From Leptasterias polaris (taxonomy: Eukaryota; Echinodermata; Asteroidea; Forcipulatida; Asteriidae): 64,000 nucleotides of DNA. The position numbers and the translations under genes are program-made. This document shows positions 32,701 through 45,055 of this stretch, piece by piece (within the stretch, counting starts at the first letter, position 1; the number at the start of each line of letters is the position of its first letter). The DNA lies in contig JAZGTN010000002.1 of NCBI GenBank assembly GCA_037783415.1, positions 1,116,001-1,180,000 of the forward strand, read 5' to 3'. The notes under the pieces are model-generated. The model did no database searches. It saw only the letters and a list, made by a program, of their open reading frames with translations, and was not told where the DNA came from.

Positions 32701-35700
32701 GAATCGCCCCCAGTTTTCGACACGGGCTTTTGCAATTTCAAGAATGTTTCTTAATGTTCCCATTGGTGTGTGTTTGTTTGATACACGGAGAAACTTGAAA
32801 ATGCGTTTTACCCACTGTTTTTTGCTGCCTGTATCTCGTTTTCTTTGTGGTCCTTAGTCAATTTGGCTTCGACAGAGGAAGGCATGGGTCTGTGTTATCG
32901 CTGCCCACTACATCACTTTGCTAACAACGAAGGCTCTGCGTACGACTGGGTGAAGTCATTTCTACAGGAGATCAGGCAAAGATGCCCGGGTCTTAAGACT
33001 ACACCCACAGGTTAGTATCTCAATTTTCGAATGTCAAAATGTCTTGCAGTATTTTATGGAATCTGGTGTTTTTAATTCAGTGAATTTGATGGAGCAAAAA
33101 TCATTAAGTTTACTTCAAAAATAAGTGAACTTTAAAACCGCTTGAAAACATGGCCCAGTGAACCATTTAAGATACAACATGTACAAGCAAAGCAATAATA
33201 CATCTGGAAAAATAAAATAAAACACAAATAAAGAAAAGACAGGCAATGGTGACTTGTGTTGGACTTGGGCGGGCGAATACTGCCGGATCTAAAGACAACT
33301 AAATTAACATCGAGCGGGGGATACTGTCTAATTGAATGGTTTGAAGTTTGCTTTGGATGATATTTTCGCACAAGATAAACGTAAAGTACAGAATTGGTGA
33401 ACACCGATGAAAAACAACAACAACAACAACAACAACAACAAACTACAACAATAGCCAATTGTTTAGTTTCAATTGTTGAAGCTCACTGATAATTAAGTTC
33501 GTACCAGTATTTATCTTGTAGATAACTATTTTCGTCTGAAATACTGCCTCGTATTATAGTAAGTCGAGAGAATAGCATTTGACGACCCTGGCCACTACAT
33601 ACATGTTGCGCTTATTTTCGACTTCACCACACACCGCTTGTCGCTGTTTACAACGTGATCACTCATTTTGTGAAATTTTAACAGGTCGATTGAATGGTGT
33701 GTTTATTGAAAGCGACGGCGTATTTTATCATAAATTTAATACAGCTTTATGGAAATAGGTTCGATTTTTTACTACCCTGACTCATCAGCAATATACACGG
33801 AATTACCTACGAGTGGGTGGTTCGGCTTTTTAAAAAATGGTTTGTGTATACAAATTTAATTTGTTGCCACGGTAACTCTTGCAATAATGAGCTTTTATGT
33901 TATTTTTGTTTTAAACCAACAACGAAACTGATGGATGATTTGAATGGAATGAATAATAAATAATTATCTCCGTCCTCGAGACTATAACTATGTCAACGCA
34001 TCGTGAAATGTAACTTTTATTACAAGGTACGACATACTAAATCGGTCGCATACACAGGCAAACATCGCAGAGGCAAATTCGCTTTATTACGCATGCATGA
34101 AAGCGATAATCTTGCAGAAAATGACAGGGAAAACCAATAATAATAATTAAATCATACAGTAATAGGTGATACAATGAGATAATACGACTCTGTGCGTTAT
34201 CCATTGGATTACCTCTAGACTACCCTCACTGAAAACTTAAGGCGCAACAGAATCTGCCCATAAGAAGTTTCACATACAACAAAAATAGTAACATTTGTCT
34301 TGGTTGATATAAAATGCTTAGAATCTCGTCTACTTGAAACCCTTTTTACAACATAAAGTTTATAATTATAACGTACCTCATTAATGCCTTTCAGTTCATG
34401 TGTGTGATGGTTTTGGACTTTGTTTGATAAAAAGCAGTTAACGGTATTATTCAGAATTGATAAGGATAAACAACACAATTGTTTTTGGTCTGAAAGCTTA
34501 CTGATTACGAAGTTTATGCTTGAACTATTTTTTCTGTGAATTAGTTCCATCTAAAATGAAGTCATATTCGCGAAAAATGTATCAGAAAACCTTTAAAAAC
34601 AGCTAAATTCGGTTGTTACAACCAAAACTAAGAACGTCGGTTTACATGCTGAAAATTGTGCACGGTTTTTCTTCTCCCCACTCACAGAACGGGTTAAGTC
34701 AAAATTTTCACAGGTATATTAATTCATGTTTGTGTTTGATCACACAAAACATGAACACTGTCTGCCACTTTTATGTCAGCTCTATCCATGATGTATGACA
34801 CCTTTTAGTGTAGGTGTCGCAAATACTGGCAATGCTGTTTAATAATGATATCCAAAGAAACTTTTGATGACACAGTTGGAATAAGTGCCACATCAAAGGC
34901 TGGTTTGTTGACACGTCTAAATAATATTTAATCCCTGACTGAATTATGAAAATAACAAATGATTGAATTTCCAAGAAGACAACAACTGAATTTCAAGAAT
35001 GACAGTTTGTTAAATTTCCTACCAAAGCAGCGGGGGGGGGGGGGGGGGGGTGGTTCTGAGCTGATGAGATGTAGTAATGCATGATGCATGAAACGATTGT
35101 ACTGCTGATCGGCGCATTGCGCACACTCACAACCCAACACTGACACACACGATTCTATGACACATAATTATGGATAATGTAAAGTCGATCTTTTTAAACC
35201 AAAGTATAAGAAGAATGCTGCGATTGAGCTTATTTTAGTACAATGCAAAAATTCAAGAATGGTAACAATTATTTGCAATTGATTTAAACAATAGAGCTAC
35301 TTAATTTTGATTGTCGAAGTGTTCATGAAAGACGACGAGACTGGGGGTTTAAATCAGGCTAAAGGATCGGAGAACGTTCAATATATACATCAACTCATGT
35401 GATGAAGCGCTGGGAGCGAGCAAATGTGTTTCCGTTAACCTCATACCCACGGCTACCTGCGCTTCATTTTACAAAACACAAAATAGCGAGTGTGAGATAT
35501 TACGAGTATTGAATTTGAATGTTTTACCATAGTTTAAAATTATTTTTCTACCAAGTTTCTCATCGCTGGTGTTACGATCCAAAAAACTCCAAACTATCCG
35601 TGAATATAAATCACTCAAAAAGCCTGAATTTCCTCAGATGCAACAAAGAAAACAAACAAGGTGACACTGATGTAAAGAACACAGAATCAAAGTGATTTAA

Positions 35701-38700
35701 TGATAAAACTATCAACCACTTCAGTTACCGACTTGGTTTAACAAACGTACAATGATTGCAGGAAACAAGTGTACATTAAAAATGGTTCTTATACAAAATA
35801 AGTATCTTACGGGCTATACGTCAACCTGGATGAAATACAGGCGAGGATCACAGCAACAGACAGCGAGGAACACATACACTGGCTCTAAAACGATCAACTC
35901 CAGGTGCGGTAAATCAGTTCTTTGCCTATGTGACTATGAGCTATCGCGGGGTAAACTCACTCCGACAAAATGTCCAGAAGAAGACGAAGCAACAACGGGT
36001 ACACAATCTGACACCCGCCACAAAATATGGGGAAGAAGACCCCAAAATACCGAACTGTAGATTAAGTTCGAAAATGTCTTTTCCGGAATTCAATTAAGCT
36101 CTTTAACTGCACTCGGTCAAAGGCGAACTATATCACAAGCTCCTCCAACGAGTTGAAAACAATCACAGAAGTCGTACTTCCACCAGTCTGAGTATTTGTG
36201 TCCTGTCGAAGATTTATCCCCAGCCCGTATATAAAGGATTTGTGATTTTTCTGGAAAGTACTAAAACTAACTTCAAACCTCCTAGATCATTCTAGATCCT
36301 TCACAACGGATTAGCGCCGCCCACTAGGGTCAACGCACTTACACACAGAGAATGATTGACAGCGTGTGTTGTATACACATAATCACATGTACACGCATTA
36401 GGGTCTCATAACACTGGTTTGTTTTTTTAACCTTCGAACTCCTTCAAATTCAAATTCAGGTTGGCGCAGCGGTTCCTTTTTCCTGTTGTGATCAAACATA
36501 GACATGAAAACAATATCAGACTCTAAAAATGTTTTGTTGTTGTGCTTATAATTTATAATACGAAAGTGACAGGCCGTCATGTATTTGTATGCAATGAATG
36601 TGCGTCTGTACACACATCCACCTCCGTGTCCATGACAACAAGTATGACTGAATGTGACGCGAGGGAAAAGATACATCTTGCAGGATCCTGCCAGGCGCGT
36701 AAGGCCGGTATCTGGTTCAATAAATGTTATCCGCAAACGAATCAGGCTACATCCGAAGGATAAAGACCGGCACTGGTCTTTACAAACCCAATGGACATAC
36801 TTTACGCACGCAATGACGCATAACTACCAGACTGATAGTGGTTATATCGCAAAACGTCTGGAAACTCGGGTTAAGGTCCATTGGAATTTAGCAAAGAATT
36901 CACAAATATTGTTAACAATCAATTATTTTACTGTTCTTTTCTGAAATTTGTTTCTTCCTGTGTGACACCTGAATCACTGCCTCCAGTCACCAAACCGCCA
37001 AAGACATCCACCTACACAAATGCCAAGGCGTCAACAACTACTGCCGATCCGCCAACTACGACAACTGACCCGCCAATCAAGACCACCGACCCGCCAACTA
37101 CGACCACCGACCCGCCAACTACGACCACTGACCCGCCAACTTCGTCCACCAACCCGCTTACTACGACCACCAACCCACCACTTACGACCACTGACCCGCC
37201 AACCACGACCACGAACCCGCCAACTACGCCCACCGAGGCACCAACTACTCCGATTGCTCCAACGCCACCTTTGGGCGCCGCAGCTGACTGCCAGGACTTA
37301 CTCGATGCTGGCCAAACAGTGAGTGGTGTGTACACAATCTACCCATCGAAGTACCCTGGCGGCCTGGAGGTCAGATGTGACATGACCACTGATGATTCAA
37401 AAGCCTGGATCGTAAGTCTATTTTGTAATTATCTGTGGTCTCTGTCGAAAGCGTTCATAGTCACCCAACTACACTTAACAATTCTAAAACCATCCACCAG
37501 CTTTTGGTGGATCGTAGATCGAGTCATAGCGGAAGTCCTATAATCATGAGTAAGGTCTTGAACAAAGGCTATACGCATCAGCAGCACATTTGAATAATAA
37601 CTGAGTTCTGGTAAAATCCATCGAGGCCTGCCCACTTCCTGCAATTTTATTTGTTTTATGTTATAAAACTCCCAAACTATTTCTAGAGCAAAATTGTCTC
37701 GTTAACACCCCAACTGCTCGCAAAATCAGGCCCTACTTTAATTTTGTAATCGGCAACTTTCATGCGCAGGTTTTCCAGAGACGCGTGGACGGGACGGTGA
37801 ATTTCACCCGCAGCTGGGCCGAGTATAGAGATGGTTTCGGTGACAAGGAAGGGGAGTTCTGGCTGGGGAACGAGATCCTCCGGCGTCTCACTGAACCCGT
37901 AGAAGGGGAGCAAGGATGGCAGATGAGGGTGGATCTTGACCATGTGCGAGATGATGGATTCAATGGGGAATTATATGCTTTGTATGACCAGTTTCGTATA
38001 ACTGGAGAATTGTACATTCTGAGTTTGGTAATAAATATCAACCCCTTCATCGGTAAGCATTATATTGCTTCGGGCTTTCCTGCTGATACAATATGCATCA
38101 TGGTCTGCAATATTTGCTGTAACTATGCCTCATACATATTCATAACCGAGAGTCGAATTCTCACTGGTCTCTTCAACATCACGTGCCAAATACTATTTGC
38201 TGTTTGCCAAGCGCACACGCGAGTATTCACGCACATGGTAAATACGCATGACAAGTAGACTGTCGCCCGGGCAGCACGGGCGTCAGTCTACTTGTCATGC
38301 GCTTTACGGTCGTGGAACTGTTCCCCGGGTGTTGTACGCATGCGCGAACATCTCAAAAACTTATCCTTGATGCAATTTATTTTACAGTCCTCATTTCCCC
38401 TTGCTCCTAATATTTTACCGGTAACTGAATATGTATGAGTTATAGTAAAACAAATATAACATGGTTTATTTCGGGTGAACAGTCGATATAGCTCCCCTCA
38501 GTATTGGAAGATGACTAGTTTGTCAACTTCCAATACCTCGGGGAGCTAATAATATCGACTGTTCACCCTCAAACCATGTTTGTTGATATTGTTAGGGTTG
38601 ATATTGTTAGGGGCATTTTTTATATTAATCTCCGAAGATGATGTTCTGGGCATTGGACATTGTATGTTCGGTTTGAAAATAACGCACTTTACCCAATTAT

Positions 38701-39147
38701 TTAAAATCCAATTTGTTTAATGCGAAGTTTATATACACAATTGTATGTGTTGATTGCTTGATTTATTTAAGATTCTTACGGGGCGAGTCTATTTATCACA
38801 ACTGCTTCTTTATTATTGTCTTATTATTCTGTATTTATTTTATTTCATCCACCACAGGTGATTCTCTTTCACCCCCGCAAGCGGGCAACGGACACCCCTT
38901 CACGACCTACGACAACGACAACGACGATGACACTGCAATGAACTGCGCTGATACGTTGAAAGGGGGTTGGTGGTTTGACAAATGCGAATCAAAGGATATC
39001 GGTACAACTGGTTTGGTGTACAGTAATCTAAACGGAGAGTATGGCATGACGATGACGAGTCCGGTCTATGTACGTGGTATAGTGTGGAGTAAATACCAAA
39101 ATTACGCCTTCACCGAAACTGAAATGAAAATGCGGCGCATGACATAA
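32239..39147 (+). CDS. F2: secreted mucin-stalked FReD lectin-like protein
   Basis: Exons 32239-32284, 32858-33010, 36987-37411, 37770-38052 and 38858-39147 join in phase to 398 aa. The signal peptide is MSPSLALMALVTVAF, of a different type from F1. The N-terminal module (GLCYRCPLHHFANNEGS ... VKSFLQEIRQRCPGL) matches F1. The stalk (about 72-166) is TTTTDPP repeats. The FReD runs 167-398: DCQDLLDAGQTVSGVYTI, VFQRRVDGTVNF, GEFWLGNEILRRLT, YDNDNDDD, MNCADTLKGGWWFDKC, SNLNGEYG and EMKMRR. Unlike F1 it keeps both cysteines around GGWW. Exon 1, 2 and 4 lengths equal those of F1. Intron 2 is long and holds a solo LTR; intron 4 holds two hairpins. It is the best candidate for an intact member of the cluster. 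Confidence 0.85.
32529..32543. repeat. Poly-G run in F2 intron 1
   Basis: Fifteen consecutive G; the paralogous intron of F4 has a similar run near 62380. Confidence 0.9.
33011..35565. other. First part of F2 intron 2, no further gene
   Basis: Mostly unique AT-rich intron sequence. It holds a (CAA)n microsatellite at 33415-33442 and a 19-base G-run at 35032-35050. Open frames here are short and have no recognisable content. Confidence 0.5.
35570..36413 (+). mobile_element. Solo LTR, 844 bp, in F2 intron 2
   Basis: The segment begins TGTTACGATCC and ends CTCATAACA, so it has TGTTA...TAACA termini. It is flanked by CTGG on both sides (35566-35569, 36414-36417), as expected of an LTR retrotransposon insertion. 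A TATA-like CGTATATAAAGG at about 36225-36237 places a promoter in the plus orientation. There is no internal gag/pol and no second LTR, so it would be the product of LTR-LTR recombination. The short frame at 35752-36060 is not convincing. Confidence 0.6.
38245..38301. repeat. Perfect 18-bp-arm hairpin with nested GC stem
   Basis: The arms CGCATGACAAGTAGACTG and CAGTCTACTTGTCATGCG are exact complements. The loop itself contains CGCCCG / CGGGCG. It lies in F2 intron 4. It could be a very short MITE or a structured RNA. Confidence 0.75.
38458..38580. mobile_element. 123-bp near-perfect hairpin, MITE-like
   Basis: The left arm (AACATGGTTT, GGTGAACAGTCGATAT, AGCTCCCC, TATTGGAAG) is mirrored by the right arm (CTTCCAATA, GGGGAGCT, ATATCGACTGTTCACC, AAACCATGTT). 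The loop is short (about 16 nt), so almost the whole element is stem. Target duplication is unclear. Confidence 0.65.
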
Positions 39148-39235
39148 ATAACCTATTGACCTCTTGCACTGACGTCACACGCGCTATTTAAAAGGCTGCC
39201 ACGTTCGCTATTTGGGGAGTGATAGTAAGGTGGTG

Positions 39236-40213
39236 ATAATAATAATAATAATATTTAAAATTCATATTGCGCCCTTTACATACAAAATGATCAAAGGCGC
39301 AGAACACATGTTAAAAAGCACAGATCGGAAGAAAAATATAAAGAAAAAAGACTGGAGTGGTCACCAGGCCAGTGCCCAAACAAAAGTATGGGGATACATC
39401 TGTCCCGCCAACAGTGAACTATTAGTTACTTATTACATAGGCCTATCCCTGCTGGCATCGGTAATGTTTTGATCTTTTCGGGAGACAGACGCCTCTAACC
39501 CTATTCAAAAAATCTAAACAAACTGGCAAGGCGACCATAGAAGAAAGACAAACAAAAGACACAAAAGAACAAAACCATAAAAACACACTAAAAAGGTTTT
39601 TAAATTACATTTAAAAGAGGTAAGTTTCTGTTCGCTATACGTATATGCAACGGTAGCGCATTCCAAAGCTTAGGGGCTGCCACAGAAAAAGCCCTATCAC
39701 CAAATGTAGTCAACATTTTACCAGAGGGATAATCAAAGAAAATACCATTATTCCCTGACCTAAGTTGATATGAAGATACTTCCCGAATGGAAACAAGATC
39801 CTGTAAGTACTTTGGACAAAGACCATGAAGAGTTTTGAAGGTCAACAAAAGGATTTTAAAATTAATCCTGTACGAAACAGGCAGCCAATGTAATTGACGA
39901 ATTATAGGTGTAATATGTTCAAACCGGTGAGTGTTAGTAACAATTCTGGCTGCAGCATTTTGAAACCTTTGTAGTTTAGCTATCTGTGACTTTGGCAGAC
40001 CATACAAAGGGCTATTACAATAACCAAGACGACTTGTCACAAATGCATGAATTAGTTTTAAAAGAGAGCCTTGTGTTAGGAATCGACTAAAGGCTGTAGA
40101 GCAAGCTTTATTGATGTGGGTGTTCATTGTAAATTCAGAATAAAACCATGACCCCAAATTACGAACACTAGACGCGGCGTCGCCTAAAATATGCACTACA
40201 CTGTATAAGACAC
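39236..40213 (-). mobile_element. 3' fragment of an L2/CR1-like LINE
   Basis: An open minus-strand frame (to 39600) covers the C-terminal part of a non-LTR reverse transcriptase: SSVRNLGSWFYSEF, RLGYCNSPLYGLP, IAKLQRFQNAAARIV, LHWLPVSYRINFKILLLTFK and WNALPLHIR. The 3' end carries a (TAA/AAT)n tail at about 39237-39252. The 5' truncation point lies within a few bases of the end of the TIR transposon at 40216. Confidence 0.75.
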
Positions 40214-40519
40214 GGTAGGCCATGGGGCATAGGGCTAAAATCCGTTTTTTCGTGCAACAGAAATGGGGACTACTTTGTTTATTCATGAAAATCAGCAAAA
40301 TATTCATTCCATTCGATATAATAATGTGCCCAATAAATATACGTGCACATTAAAATACAAATAAAGAAAGAATTTCGATAAAAAAATCAGGTTTAACATT
40401 CGCGAACAAGGTTGTTCACGTGATAAATTCAGCGAATGAGCGCTCCCGATACGTCAGGTGCGGTAATTGGCCAATCACGCAGCTCGTACTAAGCTCCGTT
40501 CGGTAGCTGACAAAACAAC

Positions 40520-42790
40520 ATGGCGACGCCCGTCGCAACGGAAGTGACAGCAAAACCTGTTCACATTTCGTCCAAATTTTGCGTGATGCATGTTGTTAAT
40601 AAAACTAAAAGCAATTTCATTCAATTCCCTGAAAAAAGTTGGTCCCGTTTTGTTTTATTTTCGAGTAAATGGTTGCTCTATGACTGCAAAGAACGCGATT
40701 TACTGACCGACTGTGCGGTAAAACTTGGGCTTGATTTTGCCGATATACAATCCTGCATTGATCGAAGCCAAACCAGAAAATCCTAACATTGGCTACCATT
40801 ATGAATGTTCTCGTCGCTTTTGTGACATCAGTAAAGTGAACAGACTCAAGGAGAAAAAGACCAAAACATCTACATCTCATGGTATGTATGTTAATATTAT
40901 GATTAATATTATGTATTGTAATTATTATTTTTTTATTTTTTATTTTTTTATAGTAAGCTTTTAAGTTTAGCCAAACAAAAGTTTCAATTGTTCTGCAAGT
41001 GCAACATTGAATCTGATCGTGATAATATTAATAAAGAATTAACTTTTTATTGACATGTATCATGATCAAATAAATCATCATGCTTGATTCAAGCAAGTTA
41101 ATAATAAATTCCTGAATATTTTGAGTTGGCCTTATTATTATCATTATCAATGATTTTGATATCTTCAAACTCAATTGACAAATGCAAAGCAGACTCGGCA
41201 TGTCATGCATGATAACATGTACATTTTATGATTTTGTTTATCTATTTCAAGACTACAATTTATAATACGAATCGTACTATTGCAAGCATGCTCTTTTACT
41301 TCTACAGTATCATGATATTTGGGGCTACCGCTATGTTGTTTGTCATCAGGCTTATGTCATACCTCACTACAGTTTTTAGGATCCACAAATAATTAAGAAA
41401 TAATTGTGTACATACATGTACACATTTTTACTAAAATGAATGTTTGCAAAATTTAAAACTGAGGTTATTTTTATTTTGTGTTTTTGTTTTGTCATGGTTA
41501 TTAATTTGTTAACTAGCAACTGACAAAACAATATTTAATTTTGTATGTGTGTGTGTGTTATGTTTATGTTTAGACAACAATTCAATGGTTGGTAGGTAGG
41601 AAGAAAATAAATACAGTTTTTTATATTTTGACAAAAAGTTTCATTCTAATCACTAAACATTTGTGTTCTCTTTTATTGCAGATGACGGGACAGACATGAA
41701 TGAACTTGATGATGGCCCAGTTGTAGTAAGTGAAAGTAGTGGAGAGCCCAGCAGAAAGAGAATGTTGCGTTCCTCAGATGCAAACAGCCGCAAAAGAGAT
41801 TGGAGCAGGCGACATATGTTTCCTGAAGAGTGCATTTTCTGCCATAGCAACCAATACAAGCGCAGTCACATTTCAGGAAAGAGGTCAATGGTAAGGCTTG
41901 TAAAATGTGAACTCATCACTGGAGGTCAACTTCTAAAGGCTGCAAAAGCAAAAGAGGATGTACAAATGCTACATCAAATAGAAGGGGAGGACTTGGTTGC
42001 CAGGGAGCTTCAGTACCATCATGGCTGCTACAAGAATTTCACAAGATTTTTTAGTAAACCTCGCAAGCCATGCATTGACCTCAGTTCAAAATGGCTATAT
42101 TGATGCTTTTAACAAATTCAGCCAAGACACCATCAGAAAGCGTCTAATTATAGGCAAAGAAATTCTAACATTGAGTAAACTCAACAAGATAATTATTTAT
42201 CCGCGCCATTAAAGAAATCAGCGGCACCGATGCACCATATCGAACATGGCATCTGAAGACGCGACTACAGAAAAGCTTTCCACAGCTAGTCTTCGTCAAA
42301 GCCAAAAATAAAAACATGAGTGACATTGTGTTTAGTGAGAGTCTATCAGCTGAAGATTTGGCCGAGGACTTGGTGGACGATACAGCAGGGAGTTCAACAG
42401 ATGACAGCACAGATGTGGAAGAGGAGACTATACCAACTGTTTCAGAATCCAAAGTACCACCCACAAATGACCACTTCGCATGCTGTATAGAGCTGCACTT
42501 ATCATAAAGGCTGCTGTCTCCATTAAGCCATCTTCACCACCACCATATCCACCTACTTCTGACGACCTAAAAGAAGAGAAAGTAAAGGCAGAGGTTCCTT
42601 TTCAACTGTTCAACTTCCTTGCTTGGATGACAGGTGTGTCCAGTGAGCCGGATGATGCAGACTTTGTGGAAGTTCCAGACGACAAACAAAGAAGGCTGCT
42701 ATCAATTTCGCAAGATATAATTTTCTTGGCCTCCAAACGACCCATGCCGGCAACCAACTGGTACTCCATGGTACGACTGCCAGTCTAGCT
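40520..42790 (+). pseudogene. Decayed transposon-encoded zinc-binding protein gene
   Basis: A start ATGGCGACG at 40520 follows a CCAAT-type promoter (ATTGGCCAATCACG, about 40466-40480). Exon 1 has CVMH and, after a frameshift near 40760, YHYECSRRF (a likely zinc pair). Its donor is at 40882 (GTATGT), and the acceptor before 41682 joins in phase. Exon 2 has CIFC, LVKCE, GQLLKAAKAKEDVQMLHQI and YHHGCYKNFTR. Later pieces (YIDAFNKFSQDTIRKRL; VPFQLFNFLAWMTG; LLSISQDIIFLASKR) lie in other frames, so further frameshifts occur near 42062 and 42190. The protein type is one I recall as widespread and transposon-linked in cnidarians and echinoderms. The gene is broken here. The role as transposase is inferred from the TIRs around it. 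Confidence 0.6.
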
Positions 42791-43059
42791 GTCGTAAGAC
42801 GCACAGATATATCAGGTTGGAGGGTTTTAAAGGGATTTAGTTAAGCCCGCATGCCCGTTGTCTGCGGACGAATACTTTCGTAAACTATTAAGACGTGGTA
42901 CCACTTTTCATGTATGAAGCTTAAATATTGCGAGTGCTTCTGCAGAATATCAATAACACTCGCAGATCAGTATAATATCGTCTATTCATTTGTTTTATTC
43001 AAAGATTGCATTTGTGATCCCGCCTCACTCCTTTATATCATAAATTCTCAGGATTCTTT

Positions 43060-43590
43060 AACATATATCAAATAATAAACCACAAGGGAAACTGACTGGG
43101 TAGATTTTTAAATGATTTTGGGTTGAACAAAGAAAAATTGACTATAGCGGGATTTGAACAAACGACCTCCGGTTTAACGTGCCGGCGCTCTACAGCCCTA
43201 TGTTGGTGGTTTCCCTATTTTGTCAATATCTTTGTTCGGGGGGTACCAGTCAGAAGCCATTCAACCGCAAACTGCCGTGTAGCCAGGGATCACACCCAAG
43301 TATACGATACAACCTGGGAAGCGGCAGCCAGGGGATCACCTTAAGGGGATGTGACTTTTTATATCAGATATCAAATAATAAACCACAAGGGAAACTGACT
43401 GGGTAAATTTTTAAATGATTTTGGGTTGAACAAAGAAAAATTGACTAGAGCGGGATTTGAACCAACGACCTCCGGTTTAACGTGCCGGCGCTCTACCAAC
43501 TGTGCTATCTAGCCCTATGTTGGCGGTTTCCCTATTTTGTCAATATCTTTGTTCGGGGGTGCCAGTCAGAAGCCATTCTTTAACATGCAC
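43060..43590 (-). mobile_element. Tandem dimer of a tRNA-derived SINE
   Basis: Two copies of the same unit follow each other on the minus strand. The right copy (head at about 43508-43434) is complete, with TAGCACAGTTGGTAGAGC (A box) and GGTTCAAATCC (B box). The left copy (about 43200-43137) has lost roughly 18 bp that include the A box. Both continue into CCCAAAATCATTTAAAAAT and CCCTTGTGGTTTATTATTTG. A tRNA-like anticodon arm (CCGG stem, GTT in the loop) can be drawn, but the rest departs from a true tRNA. Confidence 0.65.
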
Positions 43591-44559
43591 AAAAATGTGC
43601 TGCATAATTTGCGAAGCTGGCCCCTCCTAGGGCTCAGCAAAAGCAGCTCTGATCTGTGCATACATGTAGCTGGGCTAAGTTCTATTTAACCAAGTTCAAA
43701 TTTGGCTCTGCAATTTTGCATCTATTGGCTTCAACTTGGTAATTATGATAAACCACTTCCGAGCAGAACTTGACGTATGGTGCAGAGCTAGCCTTGAGAT
43801 GGTGCCACCACGCATATTATATATAAATACTGTTACTTTAAATGTGTAGCTTTATAATAATTTCTTCTGCACTGTTTCGTAATCATTGCAATTTCCCACT
43901 GCCCGTTCATAGAGAAACTGACGATAACATAACAGTGTGTAATGAAGCTATATATGAAACTCAAATTAATTTTTTTTATACTTTCTTAGGCCTGCTTGTT
44001 TGTATAGAAAAATGCTCTTTAATTTGGCACTTTAAAAAAATGCAGCCAATCACATCCACCTTTCAAATAATTGTTTCTGTTTGTTGAAGCTTACATGAGC
44101 ACAGTCTGATTACATGAGAATCATAAAACTTCTGTTTCTTCAACTGTAGTTATCTTGTGGAATTTGGAACAATTAATTCACTGGTAGATAAAATGTTGTA
44201 TTTTTTCTCATACAATTAACATTCAATAAGACTATGTATCTATAGAGAAAAATGTAATGTGTCATTGTGTTTGAAAGATAATGCATATGTATAAAACCAT
44301 TAAACACTTTGCTTTATATCAAAAACATATTTCATTGCTCAATTATTGATGTCTGTCTACCTTGTTGGCATGTATGCATTATGTATTGAACATGGAAACT
44401 AAGCAAAAGTAACAGTACTCTTAAACACTGTTGTCATGTAAGCAGTTTCCATGACATGCGTAATGTATACATGTTGTACTGTTTTAAATAAATAAGTTGA
44501 AAATGAATCTTCTTAAAAGTAAAAAGAGTCAGCAGTCAGCTGCCAGTCATTGCCATTCT

Positions 44560-45055
44560 TCAAATCAAACAAGATGAACTGATCATAGAAGGTAGAAGTG
44601 AGAAGGTAATTTTAAAAATTGGTTTCCATTCCACCAAATCTTCATGCAGAGCTCGGTATCCAACCCCTTAGCCACCGAAGACGAGTAGCTGGCCTAACAG
44701 TTTTCGAAAAAATTCAGTGCTCTCTTTTACCCCATCCACTTGAAAGTCTCAAACTTCCTCTAAAAACAGCACGCCGCTTTACTAGGCAATCATGTACACA
44801 ACATCAAGATACTGTCATCATCCCCAAATCACGCACGTCTCAACATCAGAGATCCTCTATATCATCCTGTACCAGGCTTTGGAACTCACTACCTGCTTCT
44901 GTCGTTGTAGCCCAATCAGCCCAGTCTTTCAAGTCCAGGATTCATAATATCCTTATGAACATGCCCCCTGCTCAGAACTTATGAACTCTAGCTGTAGTTT
45001 ATTACTATTAGCTTCTTGTTCGCTTGAGTGAGGTTTAAAAAAAAAAAAAAAAAAT
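44560..45055 (+). mobile_element. LINE 3' end with poly-A tail inside the TIR transposon
   Basis: A plus-strand frame ending at 44984 contains RRRVAGLTVFEKIQ, IPKSRTSQHQRSS and RLWNSLPASVV. This resembles the C-terminal tail of a non-LTR retrotransposon protein. An A-run of about 20 starts near 45031. Only the last few hundred bases of the element are present. Confidence 0.55.

Noticed and set aside
35752..36060. 102-aa plus-strand ORF as a gene in F2 intron 2
   Set aside because: It lies wholly inside the solo LTR and shows no domain.
41521..41560. TG-rich stretch as a possible regulatory array
   Set aside because: Only a short TGTGTG run, nothing beyond ordinary low complexity.
43434..43508. 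Possible functional tRNA-Asn gene
   Set aside because: An Asn-like anticodon can be read, but position 33 is C, stems are imperfect, and the head continues into a SINE body present twice.
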